NCBI RefSeq assembly: GCF_016862915.1
Contig: NZ_BONW01000001.1
Location: 62,001-126,000 of the forward strand
Origin: Plantactinospora endophytica
GTDB taxonomy: Bacteria; Actinomycetota; Actinomycetes; Mycobacteriales; Micromonosporaceae
Reading direction: 5' to 3'
DNA length: 64,000 nucleotides
Part shown: piece after piece, positions 33,808 through 44,522 of the stretch
Layout: the number at the start of each line of letters is the position of its first letter
Numbering within the stretch: the stretch's first letter is position 1
Notes under the pieces: model-generated
Seen by the model: only the letters and a program-made list of their open reading frames with translations
What the model was told of the DNA's origin: nothing
Databases searched by the model: none
Position numbers and translations under genes: made by a program

Positions 33808-35322
33808 GTGAGTGATTCGTCAGCACCCTTGCGGATGTCCAGCACCGCCGGCCGGGGCACCCTGCTCGCCGCGGTCGTCGCCTCCGGGATGGTCTTCCTG
33901 GACGCCACGGTGGTCAACGTCGCCCTGCCGCACCTCGGCTCGGAACTGCGGGCCAGTACCGCCGGACTACAGTGGACGCTCAACGGCTACCTGCTCACCC
34001 TGGCCGCCTTCGTGCTGCTCGGCGGGGCCCTCGGTGACCGGCTCGGGCGCCGGAAGGTCTTCCTCGCCGGGGTGGTGGCGTTCACCGCCGCCTCCGTACT
34101 CTGCGGCGCGGCGCAGAGCATCGAATGGCTGATCACGGCCCGGTTCCTCCAGGGGCTCGGCGGCGCGCTGCTCACCCCCGGATCGCTGGCCCTGCTCCAG
34201 TCGAGCTTCCATCCGGACGAGCGGGGTCGGGTGATCGGCGCCTGGTCCGGGCTGGCCGGCGTGTCGACCGCGCTCGGCCCGTTCCTCGGCGGCTGGCTGA
34301 TCGACGCGCTCTCCTGGCGGGCCATCTTCTTCCTCAACCTGCCGCTCGCGGTGATCGTGATCGTCGCCGCGCTGCGCTGGACCCCGGAGAGCCGGTCCGA
34401 CGGCGCGGCCGGCAGGCGGTTCGACGTGGCCGGCTCGCTGCTCGGGGCGCTCGGCCTGGCCGGCGTGACCTACGCGTTGATCGAGGCGCAGCAGTTCGGA
34501 CCCGGCTCCGGGCAGGTGGTCGGCGCCGCCGTACTCGGGGTGGCCGCCGCCGTCGGCTTCGTACTGCTCGAACGGCACCGGGGCGAACGGGCGATGCTCC
34601 CGCCGACCCTCTTCGGCGCCCGGCTCTTCGGCGTGCTCAACGTCTTCACCGTACTGGTCTACGCCGCGTTCGGCGGGTTCACCTTCTTCTTCTCCGTCTA
34701 CCTCCAGAACGCCGTCGGCTACTCCGCGTTCGAAACCGGCCTGGCCACCCTGCCGATGACCATCCTGCTGCTGGTCGGCTCGGCCCGGTCCGGCGCACTC
34801 GCCTCCCGGATCGGGCCACGCCCGCAGCTCACCGTCGGCCCCGTGATCGCCGCCGCCGGGCTGTTCCTGCTGCACGGGGTGAGCCGGGGCGACTCGTACT
34901 GGGTCGACGTCCTGCCCGGGATCACCCTCTTCGGGCTCGGCCTGACCCTGGTGGTGGCCCCACTCACCGCCTCGGTGCTGGCCGCCGCCCCGGACCGGCT
35001 CGCCGGAGCGGCCAGCGGATTCAACAACGCCGCCTCCCGGGTCGGCGGACTGCTCGCCGTCTCCGCACTGCCGCTGGTGGTCGGGCTCTCCGGCGGCGGC
35101 TACGCGAACTCCGGCCAACTCACCCCGGCGTACCGGCAGGCGGTGCTGATCAGTGCCGGGCTGATGCTGCTCGGCGCACTGCTCGCCCTCGTCCTGGTGC
35201 ACCGGCCGGAGCGGGAACCGAAGAAGTCCCGACCCTGCCCGGCCCTGCCGCCGCCCCCGACCCACCTGCACGAACCGGACCAGGGTGCGGACCGGTCGGC
35301 GGCGGAACGGCGCCGCTCGTAG
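33808..35322 (+). CDS. MFS drug transporter, DHA2 family
   Basis: 504 aa, 14 predicted membrane helices. Motif A LGDRLGRRKVF follows helix 2. The N-terminal MVFLDATVVNVALPHLG (motif D1) and the FLQGLGGALLTPGSLALLQSSFH and WRAIFFLNLP regions are the DHA2/EmrB-QacA signatures. Exports hydrophobic toxicants or metabolites by proton antiport in the cytoplasmic membrane. The start is GTG 33808; the signal is weak. No regulator is adjacent apart from the divergent HNH gene upstream. The hydrophilic tail after residue ~475 is Pro-rich. Confidence 0.93.
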   Translation: MSDSSAPLRMSSTAGRGTLLAAVVASGMVFLDATVVNVALPHLGSELRASTAGLQWTLNGYLLTLAAFVLLGGALGDRLGRRKVFLAGVVAFTAASVLCGAAQSIEWLITARFLQGLGGALLTPGSLALLQSSFHPDERGRVIGAWSGLAGVSTALGPFLGGWLIDALSWRAIFFLNLPLAVIVIVAALRWTPESRSDGAAGRRFDVAGSLLGALGLAGVTYALIEAQQFGPGSGQVVGAAVLGVAAAVGFVLLERHRGERAMLPPTLFGARLFGVLNVFTVLVYAAFGGFTFFFSVYLQNAVGYSAFETGLATLPMTILLLVGSARSGALASRIGPRPQLTVGPVIAAAGLFLLHGVSRGDSYWVDVLPGITLFGLGLTLVVAPLTASVLAAAPDRLAGAASGFNNAASRVGGLLAVSALPLVVGLSGGGYANSGQLTPAYRQAVLISAGLMLLGALLALVLVHRPEREPKKSRPCPALPPPPTHLHEPDQGADRSAAERRRS

Positions 35323-35384
35323 CGGTGCCGACAGGCGGTGCCCAGCCTTGTGGGGCGGGCACGTCGGGTGGCGGCGATGCCTGT

Positions 35385-35422
35385 CGTGCGGGCCGGCCGG
35401 GGTGACCGGTCCGACCCGCACG
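35385..35422. terminator. Bidirectional terminator-like hairpin
   Basis: CGTGCGGG (35385-35392) pairs with CCCGCACG (35415-35422), with a GC-rich interior, between the convergent MFS and leuA genes. Confidence 0.5.
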
Positions 35423-35446
35423 GGTGTCAGGGCAGGAGCGGCGGGC

Positions 35447-37219
<1,773 letters not shown>

Positions 37220-37356
37220 TCATGTGGCGGAAAGCGCCGTAGGTCAGATCGAGGTGTCGGATCTTCGCGTCGGATCCGGGCGCTTCGGCGCGGAGCCGGA
37301 TCGTGGAGAAGAGGCTGGCCGCAACGGGGAACGGCCGGAATGCAGGACGGCGCGCT

Positions 37357-37425
37357 TCAACTCCGCGACGAGGTGCCGGCCTGGGGAGCCTCGTCGCGGC
37401 AGCGAAGGAGCAGGGCCTGCCACAT
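37357..37425 (-). CDS. leuA leader peptide with Leu-Leu-Leu run
   Basis: 22 codons: starts MWQALLLRCRDE, ends TSSRS. Residues 5-7 are consecutive leucine codons CTG CTC CTT. AAGGTGA (37433-37439 on the plus strand as TCACCTT) is 7 nt upstream, an excellent ribosome site for so short a frame. It lies 155 bp before leuA on the same strand. The second half of the peptide overlaps a hairpin, so ribosome position at the Leu codons could decide its folding, as in leucine attenuators. Confidence 0.7.
   Translation of the reverse strand: MWQALLLRCRDEAPQAGTSSRS
37363..37399 (-). promoter_or_regulatory. Attenuator-type hairpin in the leuA leader
   Basis: Perfect 11-bp stem CCGCGACGAGG / CCTCGTCGCGG (arms 37389-37399 and 37363-37373), 15-nt loop. 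It begins just downstream of the Leu codons of the leader peptide and ends near its stop. Mutually exclusive partners downstream were not resolved by eye. Confidence 0.55.
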
Positions 37426-37550
37426 GACAAAGTCACCTTAAGTGCTCGGTGCGCGATCGGGTAAGCGTAGTCCGCAATCTGGGAACCGCCCAGGTGGCGG
37501 CGGGTTTCCGCGCGTCGGTCCGGAATCCGGTGCGGCACCGGGTCGGCGAC

Positions 37551-38096
37551 TCAGCGCAGCATCAGCTCGGCCACCGGGCGGCGCTGCCGCAGGCCGATCT
37601 CGCGGGCCCGCAGGTCCTCGGGAAGGGAGAACGGGTCGCCGAGCCGGCCCACCGCGACCACCACGTGCGGGCGTACCTCGGGCGAGAGTTCCAGGTCGGT
37701 ACGGAGCCCGGCCGCGTCGAACGCGGAGATCTGCCGTACGTAGAGGCGCAGCGCGGTCGCCTGCACCGTCAGGTGCGCCACCGCCTGACCCAGGTCGTAC
37801 GCGGCGTGCGGCAGCGGGCCACCGGTCGGGCCGGTGGTGGCGTGCGCGCCGAGCAGCAGCGCGGAGGCGTGGCCGGCCCACCGCTGGTTGGCGGCGGAGA
37901 GGTTGGTCAGGATCCGCTTGAACGCCTCGTCGTCGCGTCGGCCCACCAGGAAGCGCCAGGGCTGGGTGTTGTCGGCGGAGGGGGCCCAGCGGGCCGCTTC
38001 GAGCAGCGAGGCGACCTCGGCGTCGGTGAGGTCGGCGACCGGGTCGAAGGCGTGCGGGCTCCACCGGGTCGCCAGTATCGGAGAGAGCTGGGCCAT
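37551..38096 (-). CDS. Nitroreductase-family protein
   Basis: 181 aa from ATG 38096. FMN-dependent nitroreductase fold: starts LSPILATRWSPHAFDPVADLTDAEVASLLEAARWAPSADNTQPWRF, the classic N-terminal FMN-binding segment. LLLGAHATT and AAYDLGQAVAHLTVQATALRL follow, and VVVAVGRLGDP near the C-terminus. It reduces quinones or nitro compounds using NAD(P)H; the natural substrate is unknown. Located upstream of leuA on the same strand, but the 110-bp gap plus leader suggest leuA has its own promoter. Confidence 0.92.
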   Translation of the reverse strand: MAQLSPILATRWSPHAFDPVADLTDAEVASLLEAARWAPSADNTQPWRFLVGRRDDEAFKRILTNLSAANQRWAGHASALLLGAHATTGPTGGPLPHAAYDLGQAVAHLTVQATALRLYVRQISAFDAAGLRTDLELSPEVRPHVVVAVGRLGDPFSLPEDLRAREIGLRQRRPVAELMLR

Positions 38097-38181
38097 GGTG
38101 CCGAGTGTGCCGTATCGGCCACTCTGTCCCCGAGCCGGGGTCACCAGAAGTGACCGAGCGCACCCACAACGTGAGTGGAGA

Positions 38182-39321
38182 TCAACCGCCGGTACCCCCG
38201 GGAGAGGTCTCCGCCCCGCCGTCCGAGGACGAGTCGTCGGAGGACGAGCTGTCGGTGGAACCGCCGCCGGTCTGCTCGCCGCCGCCGGGCTGGCCGTCGT
38301 CGGTGGACCCGCCCGGCGGGCCGGCGATCCGCAGCGGCTCCCGGACGACGACCGGACCGGGCAGCGCGACGGTGGCCGGCGCGGCGGCGGGCGTACCGGC
38401 CAGGGTCAGGGTGCCGGCGGGCAGCCGGGCGGCGGTCAGGGTGCCGTCGGCGGCGAAGCAGTAGATGCCGGGATCGAGCGGCGGGCCGACCGAGGCCGAG
38501 GTCGACTCGACCGCGAAGCACGAGCCCTGGGCACCGGGCAACTCGGCCGTGGCGACCGAGAGCGGGGCCCGCCGGTCCGTCAGCACCTCCGGCCAGTCGG
38601 TGAACGGGTGCCGCATCCGGGGGTCGATGCCCGGGTCGAGCGGCTGGCCGGGGTCGGCCACCCGTACGCAGCCGGCCGACTCCGGGTACCCGGCCGAGGG
38701 CAGCGCGCACTGGAAGAGCCCGGCGCCGTTCTGCACCAGCGAGACGTCGGCGGTACCGCCGAGCGCGCCGGCCGGAATGTCCACCCGCCAGGAACGGTCC
38801 GCCGCCCGGAACACCGAGATCGACCGGTTCGGCTGGCCGGACACCGTCAACGTGTAGACGGCCGTCATCTGCCGGTCCTGCGCGGCGGCGGCCAGCGCCG
38901 CGAGTTGCTCCCGGGGTTGGGTCGGCTTGGTCGTCGCCGGGGCGGGCGTGGTGGCCGCCGGTGCCGGGTCGTCCGCGCCGCAGCCGGCCAGCAGCGCCGG
39001 CCCGGCCAGCAGCAGCACGCCGACCAGCGGGCCGAGGCCGGCCCGGCGCGGGCGGACGTCCTCCCGGCGCTGCGGCGACGGGTTGCCGACAGACGACCGT
39101 CGACCGGCGGACGGCGGTGCGGCGGCGTTTCCGGCCGCCGGGATGGCAACCTGGTGCCGTGCGGCGGCGTTTCGGTCGGAGCGGACCGAAAACTGGTGCG
39201 GTGTGGCGGGAGTCCGGGTCGTGAGGATGCCGGTCCAGCGTGGCGCGGCGGCGGCCCGGGTCGGGAGGATCACGGTCCGGTCCCGGTCGGCGCCGGGCAG
39301 AGGGGCTACGCCGGGATGCAC
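38182..39321 (-). CDS. Putative lipoprotein, long N-terminal extension
   Basis: 379 aa by the ATG at 39321. A hydrophobic segment followed by lipobox LLAGC is near residues 95-113, so the first ~95 residues (Arg/Pro/Ala-rich) precede the export signal. Either the start is further downstream (a GTG near 39273 is in frame, still upstream of the lipobox) or the protein is unusual. The mature part is [25 protein letters not shown]..., then beta-rich with [26 protein letters not shown], like small actinobacterial lipoproteins that carry a lipid-binding cavity. It ends in a Ser/Asp/Gly-rich low-complexity tail. Divergent from ask. Confidence 0.7.
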   Translation of the reverse strand: MHPGVAPLPGADRDRTVILPTRAAAAPRWTGILTTRTPATPHQFSVRSDRNAAARHQVAIPAAGNAAAPPSAGRRSSVGNPSPQRREDVRPRRAGLGPLVGVLLLAGPALLAGCGADDPAPAATTPAPATTKPTQPREQLAALAAAAQDRQMTAVYTLTVSGQPNRSISVFRAADRSWRVDIPAGALGGTADVSLVQNGAGLFQCALPSAGYPESAGCVRVADPGQPLDPGIDPRMRHPFTDWPEVLTDRRAPLSVATAELPGAQGSCFAVESTSASVGPPLDPGIYCFAADGTLTAARLPAGTLTLAGTPAAAPATVALPGPVVVREPLRIAGPPGGSTDDGQPGGGEQTGGGSTDSSSSDDSSSDGGAETSPGGTGG

Positions 39322-39456
39322 CCCGCCATTCTCGGGGTACGCCGTCGGAACGGGCGGTCAGTCCAGCTACCCTCGCGTGTCGTCGATCGGTCGGATGGTG
39401 GGAACGCCTGGTCGGGGCGACGACGGTGGCCGGTACCCTGAGGTTGTCTCACACGG

Positions 39457-39481
39457 CGCCGCCGGTCTCGACCCGGCGGCG
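39457..39481 (+). promoter_or_regulatory. Strong hairpin in the ask 5' leader
   Basis: CGCCGCCGG (39457-39465) / CCGGCGGCG (39473-39481) with a 7-nt loop, 56 bp upstream of the ask GTG. No lysine riboswitch features are seen. It may be a transcriptional pause or attenuator, or just GC-rich pairing. Confidence 0.35.
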
Positions 39482-39536
39482 TCGGCACGCTCAGGCCGGT
39501 GCGCCTCGCCCGGACCAGGGGAAGGAGTGCACCGTC

Positions 39537-40802
39537 GTGGCACTGATAGTGCAGAAGTACGGCGGATCTTCGGTCGCCGACGCCGAGCGGATCAAGCGGG
39601 TGGCGGAGCGGATCGTCGCCGCGCGAAAGGCCGGCGACGACGTCGTCGTCGTGGTGAGCGCGATGGGCGACACCACCGACGAACTGCTCGACCTGGCCAA
39701 CCAGGTCAGCCCGCTGCCGCCCGGCCGCGAACTCGACATGCTGCTCACCGCCGGTGAGCGCATCTCGATGGCGCTGGTCGCGATGGCGATCCACAACCTC
39801 GGCTACGAGGCGCGGTCCTACACCGGGTCGCAGGCGGGCGTGCTCACCACCTCGGTGCACGGCCGGGCCCGGATCATCGACGTCACGCCCGGCCGGCTGC
39901 GGGCGGCGCTGAACGAGGGTGCCGTGGTGATCGTCGCCGGCTTCCAGGGCGTCTCCCAGGACACCAAGGACATCACCACGCTGGGCCGGGGTGGCTCGGA
40001 CACCACGGCGGTGGCCCTGGCGGCGGCCCTCGGCGCGGACGTCTGCGAGATCTACACGGACGTCGACGGCGTCTTCACCGCCGACCCGCGGATCGTGCCG
40101 AACGCCCGGCACATCAGGACCATCACCTACGAGGAGATGTTGGAGCTGGCGGCGTGCGGCGCGAAGGTACTGCACCTGCGGAGCGTGGAGTACGCCCGAA
40201 GGGCCGGGTTGCCGATCCGCGTACGTTCGTCATACTCGACCAACACCGGCACGATGGTGACCGGATCGACGGAGGACCTACCCGTGGAGCAAGCACTTAT
40301 CACCGGGGTCGCGCACGACCGGAGTGAGGCGAAGATCACGGCGGTCGGCGTACCGGACGAGCCGGGCGCGGCGGCGCGGATCTTCGAGACGGTGGCCGCG
40401 GCCGAGATCAACCTCGACATGATCGTGCAGAACGTCTCCACCGAGGGCACCGGTCGGACGGACATCTCCTTCACCCTGCCCAAGACCGACGGGCCGACCG
40501 CGATGGCGGCGCTGAGCAAGGTCCAGGAGCAGGTCAAGTTCAAGGGCCTGCTCTACGACGACCACGTCGGCAAGGTGTCGCTGATCGGCGCCGGAATGCG
40601 TTCGCACCCGGGCGTGGCGGCCAGCTTCTTCGCGGCGCTGGGCGAGGCCGGGGTGAACATCGAGATGATCTCGACCTCCGAGATCCGGGTCTCCGTCGTC
40701 TGCCGGGACACCGACCTCGACATCGCGGTCCGGGCCGTGCACGAAGCCTTCGACCTGGGCGGCAGCGAGGAAGCGGTGGTCTACGCCGGGACCGGGAGGT
40801 AG
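39537..40802 (+). CDS. lysC: Aspartate kinase, alpha subunit
   Basis: 421 aa from GTG 39537 with GGAAGGAG upstream. Phosphorylates aspartate, the first step to Lys/Thr/Met and diaminopimelate. [23 protein letters not shown] is the kinase start; [38 protein letters not shown] is the substrate/ATP core. Two ACT domains follow (from ~270), binding Lys/Thr. Actinobacterial aspartokinases of this type are alpha2beta2; the beta subunit is made from an in-frame internal start at 40284. Immediately followed by asd. Confidence 0.97.
   Translation: MALIVQKYGGSSVADAERIKRVAERIVAARKAGDDVVVVVSAMGDTTDELLDLANQVSPLPPGRELDMLLTAGERISMALVAMAIHNLGYEARSYTGSQAGVLTTSVHGRARIIDVTPGRLRAALNEGAVVIVAGFQGVSQDTKDITTLGRGGSDTTAVALAAALGADVCEIYTDVDGVFTADPRIVPNARHIRTITYEEMLELAACGAKVLHLRSVEYARRAGLPIRVRSSYSTNTGTMVTGSTEDLPVEQALITGVAHDRSEAKITAVGVPDEPGAAARIFETVAAAEINLDMIVQNVSTEGTGRTDISFTLPKTDGPTAMAALSKVQEQVKFKGLLYDDHVGKVSLIGAGMRSHPGVAASFFAALGEAGVNIEMISTSEIRVSVVCRDTDLDIAVRAVHEAFDLGGSEEAVVYAGTGR
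40271..40286 (+). promoter_or_regulatory. Internal ribosome site and start of aspartokinase beta subunit
   Basis: GGAGG (40271-40275) lies 8 nt before an in-frame GTG (40284). Translation from it would give a 172-residue protein covering both ACT domains, beginning [18 protein letters not shown]. Corynebacterial aspartokinase is known to have such an overlapping beta frame of about this size. Confidence 0.7.
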
Positions 40803-40808
40803 TCCGGG

Positions 40809-41873
40809 ATGGGCACGCTCCCCACGCTCGCGGTGGTCGGGGCGACCGGCGCGGTCGGCACCGTCATGTGCGACCTGCTCTCCGCCCGGAAGAACGTCTG
40901 GGGTGAGATCCGGCTGATCGCCTCGGCGCGCTCGGCCGGGCAGACCCGGATGTGCCGGGGCGAGGAGTTGACCGTCCAGGCGTTGAGCGCCGAGGCGTTC
41001 GACGGCGTGGACGTGGCCATGTTCGACGTACCGGACGAGGTCTCCGCGCAGTGGGCGCCGGTCGCGGTCTCCCGGGGCGCCGTGGCGGTGGACAACTCCG
41101 CCGCGTTCCGTGCCGACCGGGACGTGCCGCTGGTGGTGCCGGAGATCAACCCCGAGCAGGTACGCAACCGGCCCAAGGGCATCATCGCGAACGCCAACTG
41201 CACCACGCTGACGATGATCATCGCGGTCGCGCCGCTGCACCGCGAGTACGGCCTCCGGGAGCTGGTGCTCTCGTCGTACCAGGCGGTGTCGGGGACGGGG
41301 CAGGTCGGGGTGGACACCCTGCACGACCAGCTCTCCAAGATCGCTGGTGACCGGGTGCTCGGCTCTCGGCCCGGCAACGTGCGGCAGGCGGTCGGCGACG
41401 ACCTCGGCCCGTTCCCGGCGCCGATGGCGCTGAACGTGGTCCCCTGGGCCGGGTCGCTGCGGGACGGCGGCTGGTCGTCCGAGGAGCTGAAGCTGCGCAA
41501 CGAGTCGCGCAAGATCCTCGGCCTGCCGGACCTGAAGGTCTCCGCGACCTGCGTACGGGTGCCGGTGGTGACCGGGCACTCGGTCGCCGTACATGCGGTC
41601 TTCGGCACCGAGGTCGACGCCGAGGGAGCCCGGGAGGCGTTGCGCAACGCGCCCGGGGTGATCCTGGTCGACGACCCGGCGGCGGGCGAGTTCCCGATGC
41701 CGATCGACGCGGTCGGCACCGACCCGTCCTGGGTCGGCCGGATCCGCCGCTCGATCGACGACCCGCGTGCTCTGGACCTCTTCGTGACCGGCGACAACCT
41801 GCGCAAGGGCGCCGCGCTGAACACCGCGCAGATCGCGGAACTGCTCGCCGCCGAGTTCCTCGCCGCCCGCTGA
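40809..41873 (+). CDS. asd: Aspartate-semialdehyde dehydrogenase
   Basis: 354 aa. Reduces aspartyl phosphate to aspartate semialdehyde. N-terminal NADP-binding VVGATGAVGTVM; catalytic Cys in IIANANCTTLTMII (~residue 134) and the QAVSGTGQVGVDTL region. C-terminal ATCVRVPVVTGHSVAVHAVF contains the His involved in catalysis. It starts 6 bp after lysC, forming the conserved ask-asd operon supplying diaminopimelate and amino acids. A terminator-like hairpin lies 118 bp downstream. Confidence 0.97.
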   Translation: MGTLPTLAVVGATGAVGTVMCDLLSARKNVWGEIRLIASARSAGQTRMCRGEELTVQALSAEAFDGVDVAMFDVPDEVSAQWAPVAVSRGAVAVDNSAAFRADRDVPLVVPEINPEQVRNRPKGIIANANCTTLTMIIAVAPLHREYGLRELVLSSYQAVSGTGQVGVDTLHDQLSKIAGDRVLGSRPGNVRQAVGDDLGPFPAPMALNVVPWAGSLRDGGWSSEELKLRNESRKILGLPDLKVSATCVRVPVVTGHSVAVHAVFGTEVDAEGAREALRNAPGVILVDDPAAGEFPMPIDAVGTDPSWVGRIRRSIDDPRALDLFVTGDNLRKGAALNTAQIAELLAAEFLAAR

Positions 41874-41990
41874 CCGCCGCCCCCGCGCCGGGCCGTGTTG
41901 CCCCCGGGTCGCTGTCCGCGCGCGTCGCTGCCCTGGGCGAGATCGTGCTACTTCGCTGCCCGGGGGCAAGATCGTGCTGGTTCCCCGCGG

Positions 41991-42024
41991 GAGTGGCCTC
42001 GACCCGTCGTCCAGGCCACTCTTT
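41991..42024 (+). terminator. Terminator of the ask-asd operon
   Basis: GAGTGGCCT (41991-41999) / AGGCCACTC (42013-42021), 9 bp, followed by TTT. Lies between the convergent asd and GGDEF genes; the flanks carry repeated GATCGTGCT words. Confidence 0.65.
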
Positions 42025-42077
42025 CCAGGAGCGAGCGCGATCTTGCCTGGCGGCGCGGGGCGGGGCGGGGCGGCGGG

Positions 42078-43508
42078 TCAGTCGGCGGCGAGGCGTACGC
42101 CGTCGCGGCCGTCGCGCTTGACGAGGTAGAGCGCGTCGTCGGCCCGGTGCAGGGTCGAGTCGGGTGACTCGCCGTCCTGCTGCACGGCGACGCCGATGCT
42201 GACCGTACGGCCGGTGCGGCGGGCCGCCTCCACCAGGCGCTGGGCGATGCCGACCGCCTCCTCGGGGCGGAGCACCTCGACCACGGCCACGAACTCGTCA
42301 CCGCCGATCCGGTACAGCTCGTCGCCGTGCCGCAGCGCACCCTGGAGAGCCCGGGCGAGATCGACGAGCACCCGGTCGCCGGCCTGGTGGCCGTAGGTGT
42401 CGTTGACCGTCTTGAAGTCGTCGACGTCGACGGCGAGCAGGGCAGTCCGGCCCGGGTTCGACTCGGCGATCCGTTCCCCGAACGACCCCTGGTGGCGCAG
42501 CCCGGTCAGCGGGTCGGAACTGGCCCGCTCGCGTAACTGCGCCAGCCCGCGCAGCCGTTCGAGGCAGATCCACGACTGGGCGGCGAGCAGCTCGATCAGG
42601 TTGACGGTGGTCGGGTCGGGGCGCAGCGTACGGGTGTCGCCGACCAGGAGTACACCGCAGAACTCGGTCGGGCCGAGCGGCACCGAGATCAGGGTGCGTA
42701 CCCCGGCGGCGATCAGCACGTCCTGGTCGGCCGTTGTCGGGTGGTGCCCCTCGCCGAGGGTGTAGGAGGCGCCGTACCGGTGCGCCTGCCCCCGGAGCCG
42801 TTCCAGCACCGGACGGCCGGCACCCGCCAACGCGGCGTGCACCCGCGACTCCAACCCGTCCGGTACGAGGCTCGGGGTGGCCACCCGTGGCCCGGTCGGC
42901 CCGTCCAGGACGAAGACCGCCGAGGCGAGCCCGGAGACGTCCCGGGCGGCGGAGACGGCGGCGGTCATCAGCTCCGACTCGGTGGCGGCGGAGGTCAGCG
43001 CGGAGGCGTGCCGGAGCAGCTTCTCGCTCCGCGTCTCGGCCGGCGGCCCGCCGAGCTGCCCGATCCGGATGCCGAGCAGCGAGGCGACCCGCTCGACGGT
43101 CTGCCGCCAGGCGTCCAGGTCGATCTCGGCGGTCGGCCACTCCAGGTCGAGTACGCCGATCGGCTGCCCCGCCCGGTCGAGGATCGGGGCACAGATCTCG
43201 GCCCGGACATCCGGGCGCAACGCTACGTAGTCGGGCTCGTTCGTCACCTCCGGCACCGTTTCGGTCTTGCCGGAGGCGTAGACCCGGCCGACCGTTCCCG
43301 CGCCGGCCGGTACCGAGGCGAAGACCTGCCACGATCCGGTCGCGGCGACACAGCGGAGCCGGTCGCGTACCCACAGCAGCACGGCGATCCGGCCGGGGGT
43401 GTGCCGGCCCAGCGTGGCCACCGTCACCTGGCCGGCCTCCACGGCGGTGGACGCCGTGGAGAGCCGGGTGGTCACGTCGCGGACAACGCGGGAGTGGTCG
43501 AGGGACAC
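42078..43508 (-). CDS. Diguanylate cyclase with two GAF-like domains
   Basis: About 476 aa from GTG 43508 (TTG 43550 also possible). Two N-terminal GAF-like sensory modules (~15-165 and ~175-315; the first has GRVYASGKTETVPEVTNEPDYVALRPDVRAEICAPI). The C-terminal catalytic domain (~330-476) contains RASSDPLTGLRHQGSF, LLAVDVDDFKTVNDTYGHQAGDRVL and the active-site GGDEF in YRIGGDEFVAVVEV. RHGD five residues before it matches the RxxD inhibitory site, so product feedback is expected. Makes c-di-GMP, which controls development in actinomycetes. Soluble, ligand unknown. No EAL domain. Confidence 0.93.
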   Translation of the reverse strand: MSLDHSRVVRDVTTRLSTASTAVEAGQVTVATLGRHTPGRIAVLLWVRDRLRCVAATGSWQVFASVPAGAGTVGRVYASGKTETVPEVTNEPDYVALRPDVRAEICAPILDRAGQPIGVLDLEWPTAEIDLDAWRQTVERVASLLGIRIGQLGGPPAETRSEKLLRHASALTSAATESELMTAAVSAARDVSGLASAVFVLDGPTGPRVATPSLVPDGLESRVHAALAGAGRPVLERLRGQAHRYGASYTLGEGHHPTTADQDVLIAAGVRTLISVPLGPTEFCGVLLVGDTRTLRPDPTTVNLIELLAAQSWICLERLRGLAQLRERASSDPLTGLRHQGSFGERIAESNPGRTALLAVDVDDFKTVNDTYGHQAGDRVLVDLARALQGALRHGDELYRIGGDEFVAVVEVLRPEEAVGIAQRLVEAARRTGRTVSIGVAVQQDGESPDSTLHRADDALYLVKRDGRDGVRLAAD

Positions 43509-43627
43509 CGTTTCCGATCCGGGGTGCAGGGGTGGGAGGGGCCGGACCAAGATTACTCAGGGTGCTGAGAATCTGCTGGGCACGAGTGACCCCCGCCTCC
43601 CCGGGACCGCTTGCCCGGACTGTCCGG

Positions 43628-44251
43628 TCAGGTGATCAACGCCAGGGCGGCCTGCCGGAGCGGGGCCGGGGCGTTCGCCGGGGAGCCGGCGTCGAACGGC
43701 GGCTTCGGGTCGTACTCGATGGCGAGCTGGACGCTGTGCGCGGTCGGCACGTCGGTCGCCTCGGCGAGCAGGGTCAGCGCCATGTCGATGCCGGCCGAGA
43801 CGCCGGCCGCCGTGATCACCTTGCCGTCCCGGACCACCCGCTCCCGGACCGGCTCGGCGTCGAAGGCCGTCAACTGGTCGAGCCAGGCCCAGTGGCTGGT
43901 CGCCCGTCGCCCGGTCAGCAGCCCGGCCGCGCCGAGCAGGAACGAGCCGGCGCAGACCGAGGTCGTCCAGCGGGTGTACTGGTGCGCGAGGGCGATCCAG
44001 CCGACCAGCGCGGCGTCGGCGAGCGCCTTCCGGGTGCCGGGCCCACCCGGGACGACGATCACGTCCGGGCGGGACAGTTCGGCGAAGCTGGCGGTGGCGG
44101 TCAGCGCCAGGCTGCCCCGGTCGTCGACCATCGGTCCGGGCTCGGCGGCGACCAGGGTCACCGTGACGCCGGGCGCGAAGGCCAGCACCGTGTACGGCCC
44201 GACGACGTCGAGAGCGGTGTACTGCGGGTAGAGCGGGATGGCGACATGCAT
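43628..44251 (-). CDS. DJ-1/PfpI family protein
   Basis: 207 aa from ATG 44251, with AAGGAG 9 nt upstream. Class I glutamine amidotransferase-like fold: HVAIPLYPQYTALDVVGPY, DVIVVPGGPGTRKAL, and the nucleophile elbow TTSVCAGSFLLGAAGLLTG with Cys (~residue 102). Similar to isonitrile hydratase/PfpI-like proteins; the exact reaction is uncertain. The next gene upstream on the same strand is a GlxA-like regulator with the same domain, suggesting a common ligand. The gap between them holds a tandem repeat. Confidence 0.9.
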   Translation of the reverse strand: MHVAIPLYPQYTALDVVGPYTVLAFAPGVTVTLVAAEPGPMVDDRGSLALTATASFAELSRPDVIVVPGGPGTRKALADAALVGWIALAHQYTRWTTSVCAGSFLLGAAGLLTGRRATSHWAWLDQLTAFDAEPVRERVVRDGKVITAAGVSAGIDMALTLLAEATDVPTAHSVQLAIEYDPKPPFDAGSPANAPAPLRQAALALIT

Positions 44252-44391
44252 GATCGGTTTCTCCTTCTTCGGAGTTCGGAAGTGCTTCCGGTCGTGGTTG
44301 GTGGTGTTTCCGGTCGTGCTGTGCGGTGTGTTCGGGCGCGCGCCGCAGGTGTGTTCGGGCGCGCGGGATCGACCGGTCGGGGCGGCTGCGT

Positions 44392-44469
44392 CCGACCGTT
44401 TTCGGGCGTGCGGGGTCGGCTCCGGGGTCACCGACCGTTTTCAGGTGTGCGGGGTCGGCTCCGGGGCCA
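44392..44469. repeat. Two 39-bp tandem repeats
   Basis: CCGACCGTTTTCGGGCGTGC-type unit at 44392-44430 and again at 44431-44469, differing at a few positions. Lies between the DJ-1 gene and the GlxA-like gene, in a 271-bp gap that also has repeated TTCCGGTCGTG and TTCGGGCGCGC words. Confidence 0.8.
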
Positions 44470-44522
44470 CCGGAGTGCCGGTGGGCGTCGGAGGTGCGGT
44501 GGGCGTACCCGGTGGGTTGGGG

